A stretch of 64,000 bases of DNA from Anodontia alba (taxonomy: Eukaryota > Mollusca > Bivalvia > Lucinida > Lucinidae). The position numbers and the translations under genes were made by a program. This document shows, in pieces, positions 1-10,965 of this stretch. Location: contig OZ024825.1 of assembly GCA_964016985.1 (NCBI GenBank), positions 44,515,523 to 44,579,522 on the forward strand, read 5' to 3'. A model generated the notes under the pieces. The model searched no databases and was not told the origin of the DNA. It saw only the letters and a list, made by a program, of their open reading frames with translations. Positions within the stretch are counted from its first letter, which is position 1, and each line of letters begins with the position of its first letter.

Positions 1-600
1 TCTCTCGAGGAACATTTTGCGTTCTTTGCATATATTTGGGCCTATTATGCATGCTACTTAAACAATATGTCCCCTAGCTGATGAGTTTCCATACGCTACC
101 ATGGTATGATTATATGCCGTGTCTCCTCGACGTAGTATATTGTTTTATGGAGCACATTGTGGCTCTACATTGCTTGTATAGAACTTGGTTTCGAAGCCAT
201 CTTTAATACAAGACCAGATTCGAAGCCTTCTTAAATATGTAAAATGGTGCTAGATTCCAATAATATCAAAGGATGATAATGGATGAAAGACATTTTGTCA
301 CCACAGGTGGGCACGCAACTGTGACAAACGTGGAAATAATTTTGTAAAACGGCTGTCATGTAGAATTTAATAGACGCAGTTAAATAACATAACTTCAATT
401 TCTACTGACCATTGCTATATTAAGATCAGAATTTTGTTTTTAAAAGACATAAACGTTGCATTTGATTAGTACTTCAAGTATATAAAAGGACTATCTGTAA
501 AGCATACAATCACATTTTGACTGTCAGCATGATACCTAACTAAATGAAATGAACATTTTACTGCTTGCGAAATTGTATTGTACGGCAAGCTGTTTTGCTA
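1..600. other. no recognisable feature
   Basis: AT-rich non-coding sequence. No repeat, splice-bounded exon or RNA gene could be supported on either strand. Confidence 0.5.
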
Positions 601-1232
601 TTTATTATGCAATGTAGATAAATATTATATCAGATATCTGATATAGGATATAAGATATTTCTTCTTTATCTTCCATCTTCTCTAGTAAATAAGATATATC
701 TTATATCCTATTTAAAATATTCAGATATCTTATATAGCATATAAGATATCTTTTTTAACATATAAGATATCTAATTTATATTAGATATCTGATATATTAC
801 ATATCTGAGATATTAAATCAGATATCCGATTTAGAGGATAAATAGAAAAACTGTTTGCTGGGAAGCCGTTTTAGTAAGCCGTTCAAGTATTTATCATACA
901 TTATATCAGATATCTTATATCCTATATTAGATACCTTATATACTATATAAGATATCTGATAAATGATATTAGATATCATTTTAATTCTACAAATAAGATC
1001 TCTTATTTACCATATAAGACATCTTATTTGTTAAATAAGATACCATATCTTTATATAGACATCTGTTTATACTAATAAAGATATCTGATATACTTAATTA
1101 GATATCTTATTCAATTGAATAAATGAGATATCTTCTTTGGTAAATAAGATATCTTATATCCTATATGAGGTATCTTATATACTTTATCAGATATCTCATA
1201 CAGCATATAAGATATCTTAAATGTCAATTATG

Positions 1233-1323
<91 letters not shown>

Positions 1324-1400
1324 ATATCTGATATATGATATATTAAATCAGCTATCTGATTTATAGAATAAATAGTGAAAAGGTTTGATATAGTTTTGAT
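601..1400. repeat. GATATC-palindrome-rich AT repeat cluster
   Basis: Dense, irregularly spaced copies of AGATATCT, AAGATATCTTATAT and close variants, each self-complementary, fill about 0.7 kb on both sides of a TA tract. It looks like an expanded low-complexity or satellite-like array. A similar but distinct cluster lies at 38843-39310. Confidence 0.7.
1233..1321. repeat. (TA)n microsatellite
   Basis: About 45 uninterrupted TA dinucleotides embedded in the GATATC-rich cluster. Confidence 0.95.
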
Positions 1401-1410
1401 CTCATAATGG

Positions 1411-1500
1411 GACGCCCGAATAGCTCAGTCAGTAGCGCCTCTAGTTCGCGACAGTGTAGATACCTCTGCAGCACAGGTTATAATCATTCTGACGGCGCTA
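1411..1500 (+). repeat. possible tRNA-like SINE fragment
   Basis: The phrase AATAGCTCAGTCAGTAGCG resembles the A-box part of a tRNA-derived SINE. A convincing B box is not seen downstream, so this is at most a decayed fragment. Confidence 0.3.
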
Positions 1501-1703
1501 GCAAAAATGTCGAGTGATAAAGATATGTTCAATTACTCCTGCGTCGGAATGAGTATATGTTTTGACTCTCGACTTCCGAGTCGCAGTGGTTTCATAGGGT
1601 ATTTCCCGGCTGAATGCCGGGAACTATTCTGGCATTCACCCCACCATTAGATAATTGAATCTGTAGTATCAGATATTCAGTTTAGTTTAACGTCTATCTT
1701 GCG

Positions 1704-1931
1704 GAGCCCCGTAGTCTAGTGGATAAGAGAGTTGACTCTTAATCTATATGGTTGCTCACCGCTGTGGTTCGAGCCTCGCTCAGGTCATACGTGGGAAAGC
1801 CAAGTTATGCTTCCGAATGGTCAGGTGGTTTTTACCCTGGGTTCCCCGGTTTTCGACCACCTTTGATGAACGATCGGCTCGACATAAGTGAAATAGCCTT
1901 GAAAGGGCCGAAAAACCCAAATAAAAAAAAA
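1704..1931 (+). mobile_element. tRNA-derived SINE, family B, near full length
   Basis: The head has Pol III promoter-like boxes: TAGTCTAGTGGATAAGAG (A box) and GGTTCGAGCC (B box). A body and a tail with GATCGGCTCGACATAAGTG and CCGAAAAACCCAAATAAA end in an A-rich run. The same head, body and tail order is found in reverse at 31380-31614, which confirms the unit. The family is non-autonomous and needs a partner LINE; tail similarity to family A elements in this window suggests a shared partner (inference). Confidence 0.8.
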
Positions 1932-2140
1932 TCTTACGGACGCCTATATGTGGCATTACTGTTATGTGAAATGCTGTGTTTACTTTTGCGTCTATAACTT
2001 GTTACTTGTGTGTTTTTTGACTAATGAGTTTTGAGTTTTCGCTGCATGTACGAGTAAATCTTTAGGATTTTGAAAACAATGTTGGCTTTGATTTTACCTT
2101 TCTTATAAAGTAAATATTGCAGACACACGCTTTTAGTTTC

Positions 2141-2171
<31 letters not shown>

Positions 2172-3230
2172 AACAACAAATATGGCTCTCGTGACATACG
2201 TCACATTACTACTAGGACGCACGACTATTCACTGGCATTTTGTTTCAAACAAAAGAACAAGAGAAACACATAACCCAAAACATAAAAGAAAGAAATCAAA
2301 ATACAAAACACAAAACTCAAAATACAAAACATGAAATTCAGAAATGTTTATTTCTGTCATGGTATCTGAATTATCTTTGTACGATGGGTCAGTGCAATAT
2401 GGTTTTTAATGTCAGGGGTATAAATAGAAGCCAAGTTTTTCAGGTAATCTGCTCGTCGCCGTAACTCATCACACCAAAGCTGAACCATTACATGTACAGT
2501 TATTAGCTTGAACAATTAGCTGATAATATGAATAACTTGTCATCTACTTATACTCCTGGCATATGAACCATATTGCACTAGCCTATCGTACAAAGATAAT
2601 TTGAGGTTTGGGTTTCGTTTGGTAGTTTGACTTTAGCTTTAAATTTGTGATTTCACTTTTATGTTAAGTTTGTTTTTCGAAAAAAAAAAGGAAAAGATAA
2701 CTAAGAAGCTACTGTATACTTATACACTAGTACTAATGGTACATTATAGCAACGTTTTTCTTTTAGTAATTCTTTGAAAGTAAATGTGCATTTCTCGATT
2801 GTTTCGCATTGTAATCAAGATAACCTTCAAGCTGTTTTTTTTTTTTTTTTTCAAAATTCTATACTTCTACACGCAGAATGCAAAATTAAAATGTCAAAAT
2901 ACACAAGTCACAAATTAAGGCCACAAAAGTCCAAACACCATTACAAAAACACAATGTCACAGAGGCTTCTATATTATCTGCAGTAAGATGGACTAAAGTT
3001 GTTCTTCTATTAATATGCTAAATTAATAACATTGCCTTTTAGTCCACAGATGTCCAGTTTTAAATTTTCATACATACTAACTTTTTACATTCGATACATT
3101 TAACGCCTGGGCCCTACATATCGCCCAGAGACGTTAAATCTGCATTGAAATTTCGTTTGCCCTCTGTACAATACTATCGATGCTATCGATGACTTGATAA
3201 TCAAGTTATAAGAGCACATATAACTTCATG
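1932..3230. other. intergenic/intronic, simple repeats only
   Basis: Holds a 30-base poly(A) run at 2139-2169, shorter A and T runs (2681-2690, 2836-2852), and a sequence at 3115-3140 with GCCCAGAGACGTTAAATC reminiscent of TTAA-MITE ends. No exon is supported. Confidence 0.5.
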
Positions 3231-3259
3231 TTTTGTTATTCTTCATTTACATTAACCAT

Positions 3260-3261
<2 letters not shown>

Positions 3262-3308
<47 letters not shown>

Positions 3309-3415
3309 TATGTATATAATTTAACACACACAAACACACACACACGTGTAAAATTGAACACACACACACACACTAACACATGTGTAAAACACACACACAC
3401 ACACAAACACACACC
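3262..3415. repeat. (CA)n microsatellite, interrupted
   Basis: A pure CA tract of about 22 units is followed by CA-rich degenerate stretches. Apparent reading frames here are products of the repeat. Confidence 0.95.
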
Positions 3416-3894
3416 TTTGCAAAATATACTAGGAAGGAGCATTTCTTGCTATTTTAATAACTCAATACTTTTAGTTACAGTGGATACGCATTTACGAACA
3501 AATTCGAATTAATGTCGACAACATTGAATAGACTTTGACGCCATTACGCTGAATAAACTTCGATTCATATTGCTGCAACAATGTGGTGATGGGTTTAACT
3601 GGTTTAAATTCCCCTTAAACCTAATGAACTGGGATTCTCTCGTCCAGTAATAACGGCTTTTCCGAGTGCTAGTCGAGAGCAGCCGCAAAATCTGCAGTCA
3701 AAAAACATATTAACCTTCGTAGAGCAGTTTAAGGGGAACGACTTCTGAATGTTGTTAGCTTATTGTTTATAGTGATCATCAATTTTAACGGTAATGGACT
3801 GGCATGGAACAGGGATTATTAAAAAAAAATAAGTGATTTCATACTTCAAAATGCCCTCGCTTATTCCGTTCCTACTTATATAGCGATGAACTTA
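3416..3894. other. no recognisable feature
   Basis: Unique-looking AT-rich sequence without an exon, RNA gene or repeat I can name. Confidence 0.4.
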
Positions 3895-4235
3895 TAAACA
3901 ATAAAACGTGAAACGATAATACCCCGCCACTATCATGTTTCGGGTAGATAAGTCTGTCAAAAATGGACGAAATTTGCCCATCAGCAACCCCAAACCAGGC
4001 CTCCGCAATATCAATGCACATACCAAAATTCATTGAATTTTACTGAAGTTACATGTATCGTCCGGAAATGAAAATACGGACGTACTGCTTGCATATAAAT
4101 CTGTCAAAAAATAACGAAATTTGTCTATTAAAATTCCCAAACCAGATCTTTACAATATCAATGTTCAGACCGAATTTGATGAAAATCCATTGATATTTAC
4201 TCAAGTTATCGTTCGGAAACAAAAATACGGATATA
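3895..4235 (-). repeat. dispersed repeat R1, two tandem subunits
   Basis: Two diverged subunits of about 125 bp (containing CTGTCAAAAA, CGAAATTTG and CCCAAACCAG) occur in tandem. The reverse complement matches 34780-35155, where the same pair of subunits is on the plus strand and is bounded by GGCGGGGTATTAT-like sequence. The class of element is unknown. Confidence 0.65.
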
Positions 4236-4354
4236 TCCTCAAAACATAATGTTTATTAATGCAAACCCACAATTTCCCTATATTAAAAGATGAAGTGACC
4301 TTCGACAGTGTCCAAAAATTTGTTCCAAAACTTCAAGTTTTTGGTGCTTATCCA

Positions 4355-4875
4355 AGAAAATGTTTGGGACTGTGCACAAAAGTTAGTTTGTAAAGTTAAA
4401 GGAACAGACCGAAGAAGTTGTGTTGGGATCCTGCCCAAAACTAATTTGAAAACTTCACAGGATGGATACAAAACGAAAATGGGGATCATGCCCAAAACCA
4501 GTTTGAAAAGTTCTCGAGGAAAGTTTTGGGATCGTGCCCGAAAGCAACTTTGAATTATTCTCGTGATCGGTCCCAAATGATCGTTTGGGATTGTGCCCAA
4601 ACAAAATCTCAGGAACTTGGACAAATGATTTTTGGGATCGTGCCCAAAAGCAGGGTTAACACAATATAAAATGTATTCCTTATCAAAAGCTGAAACAATT
4701 GCTATTTGGGATCGATCCCAAAACATGAACTTTTAATCGGAAGGTATTTCAATAGACTTCAATATTTTGGGATCGATCCCGAAACGCATATTATATACAC
4801 TTTAAACAGTCTATTATACATGTATTTATGATTCAAACATACTGTAAACAAGGGATCGTGCCCAAACTATAGCGA
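4355..4875. repeat. cluster of about ten TTTGGGATCGTGCCCAAA-like quasi-palindromes
   Basis: Variants of a 17-19 bp imperfect palindrome recur near 4362, 4422, 4483, 4525, 4563, 4585, 4631, 4707, 4768 and 4851, separated by unrelated AT-rich sequence of 20-80 bp. Two copies (4707, 4768) have the fully symmetric core GGGATCGATCCC. This could be a decayed tandem repeat or an array of binding sites. Open frames here are artefacts of the repeat. Confidence 0.7.
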
Positions 4876-5397
4876 TTAGGAAAGTGTTTGTTAATATACA
4901 TTTCTAATATTCACGTGTTTTTTGTATTTTTTGCAAGAAAATTATTGATATATTACCAGAAATATTTCAAATGTAAATTTCGCAATCAGGAAAAAAATAT
5001 TTTTTCACGATTTAAAATATTGTTTGTTTATTATCATTTCAAATTAAATAAAAAGTGTTGTATTTAGATATAGATAATTCAATATGATTTTTAAACGAAT
5101 TTCAATAGTTTAACTTAAGAAAACAGAAGTAATTAATAAATTAAAAAAGTGTTATATTTAATGAATGGTAATTCAGTAAGATTTTAAAATGAAGAACAAA
5201 ACTTAATCTAAGAAAACAAATGAGTTAATTAATTAAGGTTGTATTTAATTACTGATGATAGTTCGGTACAATTTTTGAAAGAAAAACGATCATTTCACCT
5301 GGAGAAAACAAATGGGAAAATTTAATTAAGTATAAGTAATTTGAAAAAAAAATGAATGAATGAATAAAAAAAACATTACTTTATGATAACCATTAAC
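4876..5397. other. very AT-rich stretch, no feature
   Basis: Poly-A and poly-T rich DNA with weak direct repeats. Nothing coding is supported. Confidence 0.5.
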
Positions 5398-5399
5398 TA

Positions 5400-5435
<36 letters not shown>

Positions 5436-5715
5436 AAAAAGCCTATGGATAATGAATACAGGAGAGACCTATGTCATTCACTTCTTAACATCATAAGACA
5501 GTCTGCGTACCTCCGTTATTTAGTTATCCTAAGTCATTTGTTGCTACAATACAAAAGAAAGAAAGAAAGAAAGTAAGTAAGAAGCATATGGATAATGAAT
5601 ACAGAGGAAAGGCCTATGTCATCCACTTCTTAACCTCAAAGGGGCAGTCTTCATACCTCCGTTCCGTTATTAAGTTAGGTTATCCTTAGACATTTGTTAG
5701 TACAGTAATTAAAGA
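5398..5715. repeat. tandem duplication of a (GAAA)n-headed ~155-bp unit
   Basis: Two units each start with a GAAA microsatellite, continue with ATATGGATAATGAATACAG-like sequence, a CATTCACTTCTTAAC block and CATACCTCCGTT, and end at a CATTTGTT block. The first begins at about 5398 and the second at about 5555. Confidence 0.8.
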
Positions 5716-6158
5716 TACCTACTCTTTAAGGTGATCTAGGTAACCTATTCCACATCAATACTATCACCACAGATTAAAGAAACCTATTAATCAGAATGCA
5801 ATCAAGTGTGTTTAATCAATGCTCACCAGACACCATGATATGCGTCGTCTGATCTGGGTCTAAAGTTCTTATCTATTTGTCAATGTCCCTTTTTTAGCAT
5901 GAATGAGTAATATCAAATATTGCAGTGTTTTAAGCAACCTTCAGGTATGTGCCCTTTGTAGACCAAGACCCCATTGCGTTTTCTGAGCAAAGTTATGCTC
6001 TTTGCTTAATGTATGTTAAAGATCTGATTGTTAAGATCAGTATGTGCAGATGCTTATGCTAAACAATCCTCCTGGTCATTCTGTGCCTAAAGTACAAACA
6101 GCGCTAGTCATTATTTCCTTCTAGTAGTATAAGGGTACATGACTAGAACAACAACAAC

Positions 6159-6189
<31 letters not shown>

Positions 6190-6430
6190 GTAAATTTAGG
6201 GGTTTAATTAATATTGGTAATTTGATAATTCAGTAGTTTGAAACCAGTCTAAAAGCAGCTGGACAAAGACAGGTACATAAATAGCTCTGGGCTATTTGTT
6301 CACAGCATAATGACAACTTAATCCTGTTTCATAAACTTAGGACCCATTGGTGGAGCGAATTAGCATAGTACTTATCAGTTAAGCCTTTAGCATTTTAGGT
6401 AAAAGTTTTGCAGACAACATAAATATGGGA
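5716..6430. other. no gene; poly(A) run
   Basis: A 35-base A-rich run lies at 6152-6186. The remainder shows no exon or named repeat. Confidence 0.5.
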
Positions 6431-6600
6431 TAATTTTCTCCAGTTCTCCATTAAAACGTATGTTGTAGGTATTAATTTGATGGACCTCGGTGAAGCAAAA
6501 ACATGTTATGAGTACTCATTTGAAGAACCTTGGTTGAGGCTGATCTAATGAGTACCCACAACATATGTTTTTATGGAGAAAAAAAATATACGATCACCAA
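6431..6600. repeat. diverged palindromic MITE (alpha core)
   Basis: Degenerate arms with ACGTATGTTGTAGGTA on the left and GAGTACCCACAACATATG on the right match the alpha palindromes seen cleanly at 40690, 43510 and 57860. Confidence 0.55.
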
Positions 6601-6639
6601 ATACTTATCCCGAACAATTCGTCTGTAGGTTTTATTTTC

Positions 6640-7090
6640 AAAACAGGATTTGACATTTCATGAAAATTGTCTCCAATGAAGACTATTTGCATGAAGTGTC
6701 AAATTCTATTTTCTGTATAAACTAAGACAATTATCACTTTATCGCATGCTGAATTAGCCCAGAAAGTGATAAACGTTAAGGGATCGAATATCACCCCACC
6801 CCTAAAAAGGAAATTGTTTGACATTTCATGCAAAGCATCTCCATTGCAAACAATTTGCATGAAATGTCAAATCCTATTTTCTGGGGAAAATTCAACAAAT
6901 ATCACCAGTTTATTGCTGCTGAATTAGCCCAGAGAGTGGAAAAGGTTAAGGGTTAAAATTTTGACCCCTCCCCCCCCCCCCCCCCCCCGACAGAAAAGAA
7001 AAAAGAAGGTTTCACAGTTCATACAAACTGTCTCTGTTGGAGACAATTCGCATGACATGTCAAAGCCTACTTTCTGGGAAAAATAAGAAT
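6640..7090. repeat. three consecutive gamma palindromes
   Basis: Three successive copies (about 6640, 6806 and 7003) of a palindrome built on GACATTTCATGCAAATTGTC and its complement. Each is followed by a TGCTGAATTAGCCCAGA-type end. A 19-base C run at 6970-6988 separates the second and third. Single copies of the same core recur at 32490, 47030, 48600, 53480 and 55730. Confidence 0.7.
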
Positions 7091-8039
7091 ATCATCATCA
7101 CTTTTCCCTTGATGCATGAACGTTGTTTAATAATCATTTAAACTTAAGAAAAAAAATAGACAAACTGTAAAAAAAAAAAGATTACATAAAATTAATGTAG
7201 CATATGCTATTTCTAGTTTATCAAGTATTGATCTGTCTCAGATAAAGGGCAGTTGTGTCAGATTATGAAAAAAGGGAGAATATGTATTATGCAAACACTA
7301 AAGATCCAAATCAGTCTGCGCATCTGTACACTCTGATCAGGATTGTCACTGTTAATCAATATTTTCTACAGTAATCAGTGTTTCTTTAGTTACACAGTTA
7401 AAGATGGTGCTTTGTTTGCCCATATTCTTAGATCATAGTCATAATGGTCCTTTTCAAATGTTGATGTTCATTTGATGTTTTGACCACTTTGTTTTTATTG
7501 CATGAGGTATAGATTAAGCTATTATGAACTTGTCCAGTGGCCTGAGGCTTCTAGTTCCCACTGGATAATGATAATAAGAGTAGACAAATGGAGCCAGACA
7601 TAAACAACGTGCTGTTATTAAAATTGTATTTATATATGTTTGAACATTTTTTAATGCTAATATAAATGAAAGTAAAATGTTTTGTTGATTGTTTCAAGAA
7701 CTTTGAGGTGTTTTCAAGTAAAATAAGAAACAATTATGATAGAATCTTTTCAAAAAAAAAAATGGGCCTTATGAATTATGCGATCAATGTAGACCCCGAT
7801 TAGTCTGTGTGTCCGCTGAAATATATTGATCAGAGTCTATACTGCATGTTGAATACAGCTTGCAGAATCTATCAGAGAAAAATGTATGCACATGCTGATC
7901 TGGAACTACAATGGTTGCTGCTTTTATTTGGGGAGACTCGTGTTATTTCTGTGTTGGGTAGTTGGTAAATATGGATAAAATGTCGTTTTCCTTGGATTAT
8001 GACTGTTACTACTATCCTAGATTTTTAGACAGAGAGGTC

Positions 8040-8405
8040 TGTGCCAACAGTGTAGACCCAGATCAGATGTCACATTACGCATTGATTGTTCAGGGTCTAC
8101 ACTATTTTACACTTACCCAGCAATGTTTAGACAAATCAGCTGGTTCTATAATGGCCTTGTTAAAAAGATAGGGCAAGTTTTGTAAAGAGTAGAATCGAAT
8201 CAGCTGGTACCCCAGGTTTGTTTTTGAAACAATTGCCTTTAGGGTAATGTTTGAAAAGGTGTGAACAATTTATTGAATCTGACTGAGAAAGTGGTTTATA
8301 GTATTTAACCTCAGGATTCTGATAAACACACCATAACAAAAGGCAGTGACCCTGATCAGACATTACATCACAGAGTACCTTATCAAGGTCTACACTGTTT
8401 GCCAC
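8040..8405. repeat. two decayed CAGATCAG hairpin modules
   Basis: Around 8044-8115 and 8345-8404, half-preserved palindromes of the type AGTGTAGACCCAGATCAG and TCTACACTGTTTGCCA are seen. They match the centre of the piggyBac-like MITEs further right. Confidence 0.5.
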
Positions 8406-8635
8406 TCAGCAGGTATAAGCTGTGTCAACAGGTAGCCAAACGGACTTGATCAAATTTCAGTATGATAGTAATTTAATGTGTCTAATAGGTTTTATACGGT
8501 AATTAGCAATATTTTACCCCTAAATACACATGTACGATAGTATAAACTGTCATTGTGGCTATTTTACAAATAAAACATTTCGAATATGACCAGCATAATA
8601 ATAAATTTATTCTTCGGAATTGTGATGTACAACAT

Positions 8636-8702
8636 AATAGTAGTAGTAGCAGTAGTAAATAATAATAATAATAATAATAGTAGTAATAATATCATTAGTA
8701 TC
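8636..8702. repeat. (TAG)n/(AAT)n microsatellite
   Basis: Imperfect trinucleotide tract. Confidence 0.85.
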
Positions 8703-9030
8703 ATTATGTTTTGATTTCCTAGATAGAGAATCATTTTATGAAATAAAATAGAACCAGCATAGGATTCTTTATTTTCCGAATTATGATATACAGCTCATTA
8801 TTACTATAATAATTTTTTCTGAAAATAATATCAATTATCATTTTGTTTTAATGTATATATTTTTTTAGATATTATAAATCATTTATTAAATATACATATT
8901 TAACACCGCATGTTGAATAGAGCTTGCACATTCTGTCAGAGAAAAATGTATGCACAAGCTGATCTGGAACTACAATGGTTGCACGTCATATTTAATGCTG
9001 CTTTTATTTGGAGAGACTCGTGATATTCTC

Positions 9031-10376
9031 AGATTTAAGAGAACAACGTTTGAGAAAGAGAGCCTCACCCTCATTCAGTGTTTATAGTCAAATTTATTTT
9101 GTACACGCACGCACTTAAAGTGAAGCCATGATTATGAACCATGTACTTTAGTCCTTATTTATGTACAGGAATCTAAAATGAGCAAATCGTTTCAAAGTGC
9201 TAGTTTATGCAAAAGGATCAAATGTTGGATTTGATTCTGTTTGCGCAATTAAAATTGCGCATAAGCATGTATGTCAATTATGTAAAAAGTGATTTAGTTG
9301 TTTTCTTTCGTCAAGATAAGGACATAATTGGCATTCATTAGCAGTAATTGTTATTAAGAAAACACCGCAAGAGTGGCCGCGCATTATTTTTCTTGTATCC
9401 CGACAAAGAATTTTTTTCGTCATTAAACAAACAAAAAACAAGTAATTCAGCAGTTTGTAATTTTCCTATGGTCAAAAGTAATTATATCAAATTTTCATTA
9501 AAGCTTCAATAAGTTGCCGAATAAAAACATAATTCGACATAAACAAAAATTAAATAAACAAGTTACTCTTATATTATTATAAATATATATCTTTGTTTTC
9601 CTTTTTGAAGCTAAATAATCTTTATAATACTATCAATGGATACCAATTTCTTTTTTATTTTCCAATTCTTACAACCTCTTTTGCAATTCATTCTAGTATC
9701 ATGTGTACACAAGACCTGCATCTGTGTAATCATTACACATTTTCGCTCCGCATTTTTCAAATATAGCTATGTTCTGCAACATGTGGGCCATTTTTAATAA
9801 AATATTTTTTTCAATGTTTTACTACATAACTATAGATATTAAATAGATCTATCGAGTGAGAGGTTATAGCGAACGGAGAAATTTTAAAAAATATGACATT
9901 TGGGCGATTGAATCAAGGCTATTTTTCATTTCTGTTGTAAAATACAAAGGCTTAATAAGGAAAAACCCTTGTAGCATTCATTACAATCTGGGCCATTTTA
10001 AAATTTATCTTATTTCAACAAATTTGGTATCAAATTAAAGCAGATAGATTTTTCCATCTATTGCGAGGTTATAATAATATCTTGTATTATTGAAAATAAA
10101 TGATTTTATTAGTTAAATGATAACCTCCTATATAATTCTATATATTTCCACACTATTACCTGTCTGAGAACTAGCGACAGGCTGTGACGTCACAGAAGGG
10201 ACCGATTGGTGCGGATTAGTACCTGTAGTACGAGAATTCCTGCATATGATTTATATTTTCTGGTCATGTGTGATCATTGAACCCATTCTGGGATTTGTTG
10301 AAAGTTGATATTAGGGTCACTGATGAGACCTAATCGGCCGAAACTAGCTATTCTAGCCCAGAAAACATGTACACCA
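9031..10376. other. no recognisable feature
   Basis: AT-rich sequence without splice-bounded exons or repeats I can identify on either strand. Confidence 0.45.
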
Positions 10377-10620
10377 GGGCCCAGTTGTTCAAAACTAACG
10401 ATGTCGTTAGTTAACGAATCGTTAAAATTTACATCAAGTAATACGCTAATATGCTGAAATTTTTTGCTGAAAAAAATGTGAGTAGCTTTTGCAGTGCAAA
10501 AGCTACTCACATTTTTTCAGCAAAAGTATCAGAATATTGTGTATTGAATCCGCTAAAACAGTTAACGAAATGACCCTTAACGAGCTCGTTAAGCTAACGA
10601 CGCTTTGAACAACAGGGCCC
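10377..10620 (-). mobile_element. foldback MITE family M1, copy 1
   Basis: Ends are GGGCCCAGTTGTTCAAA and a near-complement. The centre is a long hairpin with GCAAAAGCTACTCACATTTT arms. It is inverted relative to the copies at 21397 and 22310. No transposase is present. The flanks do not show a clear duplication here. Confidence 0.85.
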
Positions 10621-10965
10621 TGGCAGGAATTTTCAGTTCTGTGTGTGCGGTTATTGTTCTCAAGGTTCATCCCTTTAGAATCCATTGTCGCTGCGTTTAA
10701 ATCGTCCCTTTGCAGGCTGATTGTTTGGTTATGTTTGGGTTGAGGCGGGTGGGAGAGGGAAAGAGCGGGGAATAAGAAATATACCAATAATTAAACTATT
10801 ATCGTTGTTGTCTGTCCATTTCGTCATCAGCGTTCTAAAGTAAGGAATAAGAGCTTTTAGTTATTCATATATTATTGGAAGCTTATTGATGGTGAACCTT
10901 TTGAGTAAAAAAATAATAATAGATTGCGACTGTTTTAACAACATCGGCAGTTCAAAATCCTCTCG
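10621..10965. other. no recognisable feature
   Basis: Unique-looking spacer between MITE M1 and the minisatellite. Confidence 0.4.

Larger units (their letters stand above)
7843..9030. repeat. direct repeat pair of ~110 bp
   Basis: 7843-7950 and 8908-9030 share GAGAAAAATGTATGCACA, GCTGATCTGGAACTACAATG and GCTTTTATTTGG blocks. The second copy has about 15 extra bases (a CACGTCATATTTAAT block). They are 1.06 kb apart in the same orientation. Confidence 0.75.

Noticed and set aside
1704..1790. Functional tRNA gene
   Set aside because: A and B boxes are present, but the acceptor stem does not close and the sequence continues into a repeated body and tail, as in a SINE.
3228..3512. His-Thr rich open frame and its antisense Cys-Val frame
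   Set aside because: (CA)n microsatellite artefact.
4283..4726. 147-codon minus-strand open frame
   Set aside because: It runs through the GGGATCGTGCCC motif cluster; the repeated residues reflect the DNA motif and there is no homology or splice context.
10503..10787. 94-codon minus-strand frame over MITE M1
   Set aside because: The frame begins in the palindromic MITE and shares its peptide (GPVVQS...) with other MITE copies, so it is element sequence.
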